DNA of 9,660 nt from JAGWAZ01 sp050248595 (GTDB taxonomy: Bacteria; Bacteroidota; Ignavibacteria; OLB7): NCBI GenBank assembly GCA_050248595.1, contig JBFWSB010000165.1, forward strand, positions 1-9,660. The letters are read 5' to 3'. The notes beneath the pieces were generated by a model that searched no databases, was not told where the DNA came from, and saw nothing but the letters and a program-made list of their open reading frames with translations. Positions 6,329-9,660 of the stretch are shown one piece after another; within the stretch, counting starts at the first letter, position 1, and each line of letters opens with the position of its first letter. A program made the translations under genes and the position numbers.

Positions 6329-7816
6329 TTAGCGCAGGTCAAGCGGACCGATCAGCAACCGTTCCCACGCATCCTCGACGCTGTTTGTTCTGGTGAACGT
6401 ATCCCAAAATTGCTGCGCGGCCATATCTTTTTCAATCAGGTTCTCCATATCCTCCCACTCGCCATTCGGCGTAGTTGCTCGAGGATTTGCAAGGATAATT
6501 CCCAACGCGATCACTGCCGTATCACCCGGTAGCATGTTGAACGATCCGGTAGAGAATGCCATCCGTTTGTCTCCAGCACCATTGTCACTATCACGTACCT
6601 TGGTTGAGATAAACGGGTATTTCTCCTCATGTGTGGTAGGATCAATATCAATCACCCAGTTTCGGAAGGAGTGTAGTCCAAGCTGTTCTTCGTTCCGGAA
6701 GTAGATCTTATCGTTTCTGATGAATCCCTTCTTCTCTCCATCCTCGTATACAGCCGGAGACTGTACGAAGTCAAATCCTAAATATCCATACCCTTGATCG
6801 CCAGATGTCGTCTCCGACCACATTACCCCAAGGTCGAGGGTATCCTCCTCTGGGTCAACAATTACGGTCCTCATGCGGTCATTACCGTTCGCCCCTATAT
6901 CAACATCGTAGACAGGAGCAAAGAAGGAATCGAAGAGGGTATCGTTAGAGACGTTGATGAGGGCATAGCGGATAATCAACACATCACTGAGTGGCCCAGT
7001 TCCCCAAGAATAGAGTCGTTGCTCCACCTGCAAGCCGATTGGGTATCCCTCATCTCGTGCCTCCTGCTCACCAATATCGTATCGACTCAAATCTGTATCC
7101 TTGTAGACTGCAACCATATCTTGGTCGCTAATCATCACTGGACCCTTCGGCCAGTTGTCGAGTGTTCGATCTCCTACAGGAAAGATAATATCACCGAAGT
7201 AGTGGTTCTTTCCCCCCTCTTCCTTTTCCTGCGTATGCCAAACTGGCCAACGTGGCCCACCGTTCACGACATCGTTCGTATCGTTGGGAACTCCAGTTGT
7301 GTTCCGGTAATCGGTCGATATGTAGAGGCGATTGTTGAGGATACCTTGATAGGTAGTATCTACCTTAGAAGTCGTGTAGGGCTGAGTGACAGGTCCGGGA
7401 ACAAACCATGAAAGCCCTGTATTTGGGTTATAGCTGAGAGCCGTGTACTCCTTCAAAGTGTTGTCAGTAGGTAGACGTTTCTTCGTACCGAACCAGAATC
7501 CACCACCATACATATATGCCCTTCCTGTACCGGTAGGCCAGAAAAAGCCGGGGTTTCCTTGAGCAGGATTCAACCCAATCACGCCATAGTTGGTGACAAA
7601 GGTCTGTATCGGAGAGATTTGCGTTATCAGATTTTCGAAAACATCGTTCGGGAGACGTTGCGAAAAGTATGGTTCGGGTGAGCTTCCCGTAATCACTGAG
7701 AATTGAAGACTATCTGCTCGAACATCTAACTCTACTTGTTGAGCACTGAGCGCAAACACGTTCAAGAGAATGAGAGTAGTGAGAAATGTAGGAAGTAGAA
7801 CTCGCGGTGCACACAT
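6329..7816 (-). CDS. Large secreted/surface protein of unknown function (paralog A)
   Basis: This is a 495-residue exported protein with no named function that I recognise. The N-terminus (MCAPRVLLPTFLTTLILL, then NVFALSAQQ) is a type I signal peptide with likely cleavage near ALSA-QQ. Motifs in order: NYGVIGL (76-82), YGGGFWFG (103-110), GLSWFVPG (134-141), HYFGD (205-209), ISDQDMVAVYKDTD (229-242), APVYDVDIG..NDRM (300-315), LGVMWSE (319-325), LGLHSFRNWVIDIDP (379-393), RDSDNGAGDKR (408-418) and FNMLPGDTAV (426-435). The PGDT segment resembles a piece shared by many secreted proteins of Ignavibacteria and relatives. The Asp-rich loops could bind calcium. There is no C-terminal type IX sorting domain; it ends in PLDLR. 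It is a full-length paralog of the next gene upstream on the same strand. The start has no Shine-Dalgarno sequence. A role in the cell envelope is inferred. Confidence 0.82.
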   Translation of the reverse strand: MCAPRVLLPTFLTTLILLNVFALSAQQVELDVRADSLQFSVITGSSPEPYFSQRLPNDVFENLITQISPIQTFVTNYGVIGLNPAQGNPGFFWPTGTGRAYMYGGGFWFGTKKRLPTDNTLKEYTALSYNPNTGLSWFVPGPVTQPYTTSKVDTTYQGILNNRLYISTDYRNTTGVPNDTNDVVNGGPRWPVWHTQEKEEGGKNHYFGDIIFPVGDRTLDNWPKGPVMISDQDMVAVYKDTDLSRYDIGEQEARDEGYPIGLQVEQRLYSWGTGPLSDVLIIRYALINVSNDTLFDSFFAPVYDVDIGANGNDRMRTVIVDPEEDTLDLGVMWSETTSGDQGYGYLGFDFVQSPAVYEDGEKKGFIRNDKIYFRNEEQLGLHSFRNWVIDIDPTTHEEKYPFISTKVRDSDNGAGDKRMAFSTGSFNMLPGDTAVIALGIILANPRATTPNGEWEDMENLIEKDMAAQQFWDTFTRTNSVEDAWERLLIGPLDLR

Positions 7817-7897
7817 TTGAGAACCCTATGAAGATGGTGATTGTGCCAAGATGAACGAATTATTATGACGTAAGATAGGACATGCCGCAAAAAGGAA

Positions 7898-7929
7898 GAA
7901 GTCCGTTCCCTTGTAGATGAACGGACTTC
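7898..7929 (-). terminator. Rho-independent terminator after paralog B
   Basis: An 11-bp perfect inverted repeat, GAAGTCCGTTC (7898-7908) and GAACGGACTTC (7919-7929), encloses a 10-base loop. On the minus strand the stem is followed by TTCCTTTTTG, a fair U-run. It lies 41 bp past the stop of the gene ending at 7970 and 80 bp before the start of the next gene, so the two paralogs are probably separate transcripts or are joined only by read-through. Confidence 0.8.
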
Positions 7930-7969
7930 CCCACGTGTTCTCTTCTTCAGCAACGCTTCACAGCTTTCA

Positions 7970-9466
7970 CTACTGAAGATCAAGCTCACGGAACATCCGC
8001 CAAGCTCGATCCCCCTCTACACTACTCGTCCTCAACACCCTGTCATACATCTGTTGCGTGTACATATCAAGGTCGATCAGATCCTTTAAATCCTCCCACG
8101 TACCCTTTTGTTCGGGCACGAGGCCGTATGCAAAGATCAACCCAACCGCCACTACTGCCGTATCGCCCGGATACATGTTAAAGGGTCCAGTCGAGATACA
8201 AAGTCTTTTATCCCCTCCCCCATTATCACCATCGCGGGTTTGTACGGCCATAAAACGGTAGCGTTCTTCAGGGGTTTGTGGGTCAACATCAATCACCCAG
8301 TTTCTGAGTGCGTGAAGACCTAACTGCTCGGAGTTCTCATAGTAAGCCTTGTCCCGCCGGATAAACCCTTCTTCTTCATTCCCAACTGGATAGACTGCTG
8401 GACTTTCGAGAATATCAACTCCGACATTTCCATATGCAGAATCTCCACCCGATGCCTCTGACCACATTACCCCCATATTGAGTGAATCTTGGTGCTGACT
8501 TGGTATCAATACTCTCATCCTGTCGTTCCAGGCAGATCCAATATCAATGTCGTAGACAGGAGCCATGTAGCAATTGTAGAGTGTGTCAGGTGATTTATTG
8601 ATAAAGCGATAGCGGATAACAACTACATCTTTTAGTCTCCCAGTTTCCCAGTTAAAGACTTGTTGCTCAACTTGTATTCCAAGTGGATAGCCCTGTGAGC
8701 GGGCTTTGTTTTCTTCAATCTCATAGAAAGAGAGATCGGTATCCTTGAAGACCGCAACCATATCTTGGTCTGAAATGATCGATGGGCCTTCAGGATTAAA
8801 TTCAATCGTTCGCTCGGCAGGATTCTGAAGATAGTCTCCGAAATAATGATGCTTTCCCGGTACTCGATTCGGATCGATATCCCACACAGGCCAGTTTGCT
8901 CTTCCCTCTAATTTATCATTAGGATCGAGTTGTTCCCCAGTCTGCGGATCGTAGTCGAGCGAGGAGTAAAGACGATAGTTATTGATTGCTTCTGGAGTCA
9001 ACTCCAGTTTGGATTCGCTCAGGGGAGATGTGATAACACCCGGCACAAACCACGACTTACCACTGTTTGGGTTGAAACTGACGACTGTCTTCTTTTGTAG
9101 TTCACGTGGGCTACTTGGATTTGTCGTATCCCTACGCCACAGCTTTTCTGCTCCGAACCAAAACCCTCCACCATAGAGATAACTCATCCCGGAACCACGT
9201 GGCCATATACCTCCGGCAGTTCCAGATTCGCCGTTTAACCCAATAGTGCCATAGTTGGAGACAAAGAGTTCAACCCCAGATTTACTGTTCGAGAAATTCT
9301 CGAAAGGGACTGGGGGAATGTGTTGCGAGGTTGGGGATAGAATACCATCAACGGGTGGGAATAGCGGAACTGTCTGCTCCTCGTCTGTTTGCGATTGAAG
9401 GTTGGCAATGTTAGAGAGGATGGTAATAGCACAGAAAAGAGGCACGAAAAGTAGATGCGCGCGCAT
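7970..9466 (-). CDS. Large secreted/surface protein of unknown function (paralog B)
   Basis: This is a 498-residue exported protein, full-length homologous to its downstream neighbour. The ATG at 9466 is chosen because a strong Shine-Dalgarno GGAGGAG (9471-9477) sits four bases upstream and the signal peptide (MRAHLLFVPLFCAITILS, then NIANLQSQ) begins there; an earlier ATG at 9535 would add 23 hydrophilic residues. Shared motifs are NYGTIGL (71-77), YGGGFWFG (98-105), KSWFVPG (137-143), HHYFGD (206-211), ISDQDMVAVFKDTD (231-244), APVYDIDIG..NDRM (302-317), MGVMWSE (331-337), LGLHALRNWVIDVDP (383-397), RDGDNGGGDKR (411-421) and FNMYPGDTAV (429-438). The N-terminal 65 residues after the signal peptide and the inter-motif segments differ between copies. 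There is no recognised enzyme motif and no type IX sorting domain at the C-terminus (ELDLQ). The function is unknown. Confidence 0.84.
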   Translation of the reverse strand: MRAHLLFVPLFCAITILSNIANLQSQTDEEQTVPLFPPVDGILSPTSQHIPPVPFENFSNSKSGVELFVSNYGTIGLNGESGTAGGIWPRGSGMSYLYGGGFWFGAEKLWRRDTTNPSSPRELQKKTVVSFNPNSGKSWFVPGVITSPLSESKLELTPEAINNYRLYSSLDYDPQTGEQLDPNDKLEGRANWPVWDIDPNRVPGKHHYFGDYLQNPAERTIEFNPEGPSIISDQDMVAVFKDTDLSFYEIEENKARSQGYPLGIQVEQQVFNWETGRLKDVVVIRYRFINKSPDTLYNCYMAPVYDIDIGSAWNDRMRVLIPSQHQDSLNMGVMWSEASGGDSAYGNVGVDILESPAVYPVGNEEEGFIRRDKAYYENSEQLGLHALRNWVIDVDPQTPEERYRFMAVQTRDGDNGGGDKRLCISTGPFNMYPGDTAVVAVGLIFAYGLVPEQKGTWEDLKDLIDLDMYTQQMYDRVLRTSSVEGDRAWRMFRELDLQ

Positions 9467-9470
9467 GGTT

Positions 9471-9477
9471 CTCCTCC
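9471..9477 (-). promoter_or_regulatory. Strong ribosome binding site GGAGGAG deciding the start of paralog B
   Basis: On the minus strand GGAGGAG precedes the ATG at 9466 by four bases. It is the clearest Shine-Dalgarno sequence in the window and fixes the start at the signal peptide. Paralog A lacks such a site, which suggests different expression levels. Confidence 0.75.
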
Positions 9478-9595
9478 AAAAAGATGATGATGACGTGACT
9501 GTAGTGATCGTGAGTCGAGGTAAAACTATACACAAGGTTCTGTTTGGTTACATCAACAGCACAGAGAGACAGAGCCGCAATGATAGTTAGGTGGA

Positions 9596-9660
9596 TTACC
9601 CTCTTGCCACTGCCTTCTCCACTCTGTTCAAAAGACCTGAAGGAAGCTCTCCTGGGTCAG
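9596..9660 (-). CDS. Possible C-terminal end of an upstream gene (partial)
   Basis: On the minus strand one frame is open from the window edge for 20 codons (DPGELPSGLLNRVEKAVARG) to a TAA at 9596-9598. The amphipathic LLNRVEKAVARG looks like a natural helix end, and the gene would lie 129 bp upstream of paralog B on the same strand. The fragment is too short to assign. Plus-strand frames are also open to the edge, so this call is tentative. Confidence 0.3.
   Translation of the reverse strand, partial: DPGELPSGLLNRVEKAVARG

Noticed and set aside
6794..7411. A 205-codon open frame on the plus strand opposite paralog A
   Set aside because: It lies wholly antisense to a well-supported coding sequence, shows no recognisable motifs or ribosome binding site, and its sequence reads as an antisense shadow.
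9525..9530. TATAGT on the minus strand as a -10 box for paralog B
   Set aside because: The only upstream TTGATG is about 20 bases away rather than 17, and the -33/-7 elements used in Bacteroidetes are not clear.
9402..9590. A 62-codon plus-strand frame across the start of paralog B
   Set aside because: It is antisense to the signal peptide and ribosome binding site of a supported gene and has no homology I can see.
1..9660. CRISPR arrays, tRNA or rRNA genes, insertion sequences, phage genes or a defence island
   Set aside because: I found no direct repeats with spacers, cloverleaf-like segments, transposase motifs or recognisable defence proteins. The helicase-nuclease alone fits general repair and is not evidence for a defence system.

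Overview
The window looks like chromosomal DNA of a bacterium from the Bacteroidetes/Chlorobi side of the tree, most likely a Kapabacteria- or Ignavibacteria-like lineage. The evidence is a pair of large secreted proteins with 'NYG(V/T)IGL', 'YGGGFWFG' and 'F-N-M-x-P-G-D-T-A-V' motifs of the kind I associate with that group, lipoproteins with a carboxypeptidase-regulatory-like module, a ferredoxin-thioredoxin reductase catalytic subunit, and weak or absent Shine-Dalgarno sequences in front of most genes. This placement is an inference; there is no rRNA or marker gene in the window.

Layout from left to right. (1) 1-2676, plus: the C-terminal part of a UvrD/AddA-type helicase fused to a RecB-family nuclease domain. 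The N-terminus, with Walker A, lies outside the window. The helicase motifs are intact, but two of the four usual nuclease catalytic positions are replaced, while a four-cysteine iron-sulfur-type signature is kept. (2) 2691-4426, minus: two full-length paralogous lipoproteins in tandem, probably one transcript, convergent with the helicase. (3) 4587-4847, plus: an 86-residue protein of unknown function, divergent from the lipoproteins. (4) 4938-5465, minus: a small P-loop kinase-like NTPase of the 'topology modulation' (FlaR-like) family. A C-rich stretch on its transcript lies between it and the small protein. (5) 5744-6172, plus: ferredoxin-thioredoxin reductase catalytic subunit with a charged C-terminal tail, followed by a strong hairpin. 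(6) 6329-7816 and 7970-9466, minus: two large paralogous secreted proteins in tandem, each about 495 residues, separated by a Rho-independent terminator, so the two are probably transcribed largely separately. (7) 9467-9660: the upstream region of the second large gene and perhaps the last codons of another minus-strand gene.

The genes do not form one obvious pathway. The window combines housekeeping functions (DNA end processing, thiol redox control, a small NTPase) with two lineage-specific duplicated cell-envelope families. Those two duplicated families are the best candidates for something undescribed. I see no CRISPR array, tRNA, rRNA, insertion sequence or phage gene, and no clear new multi-gene defence or mobile system.
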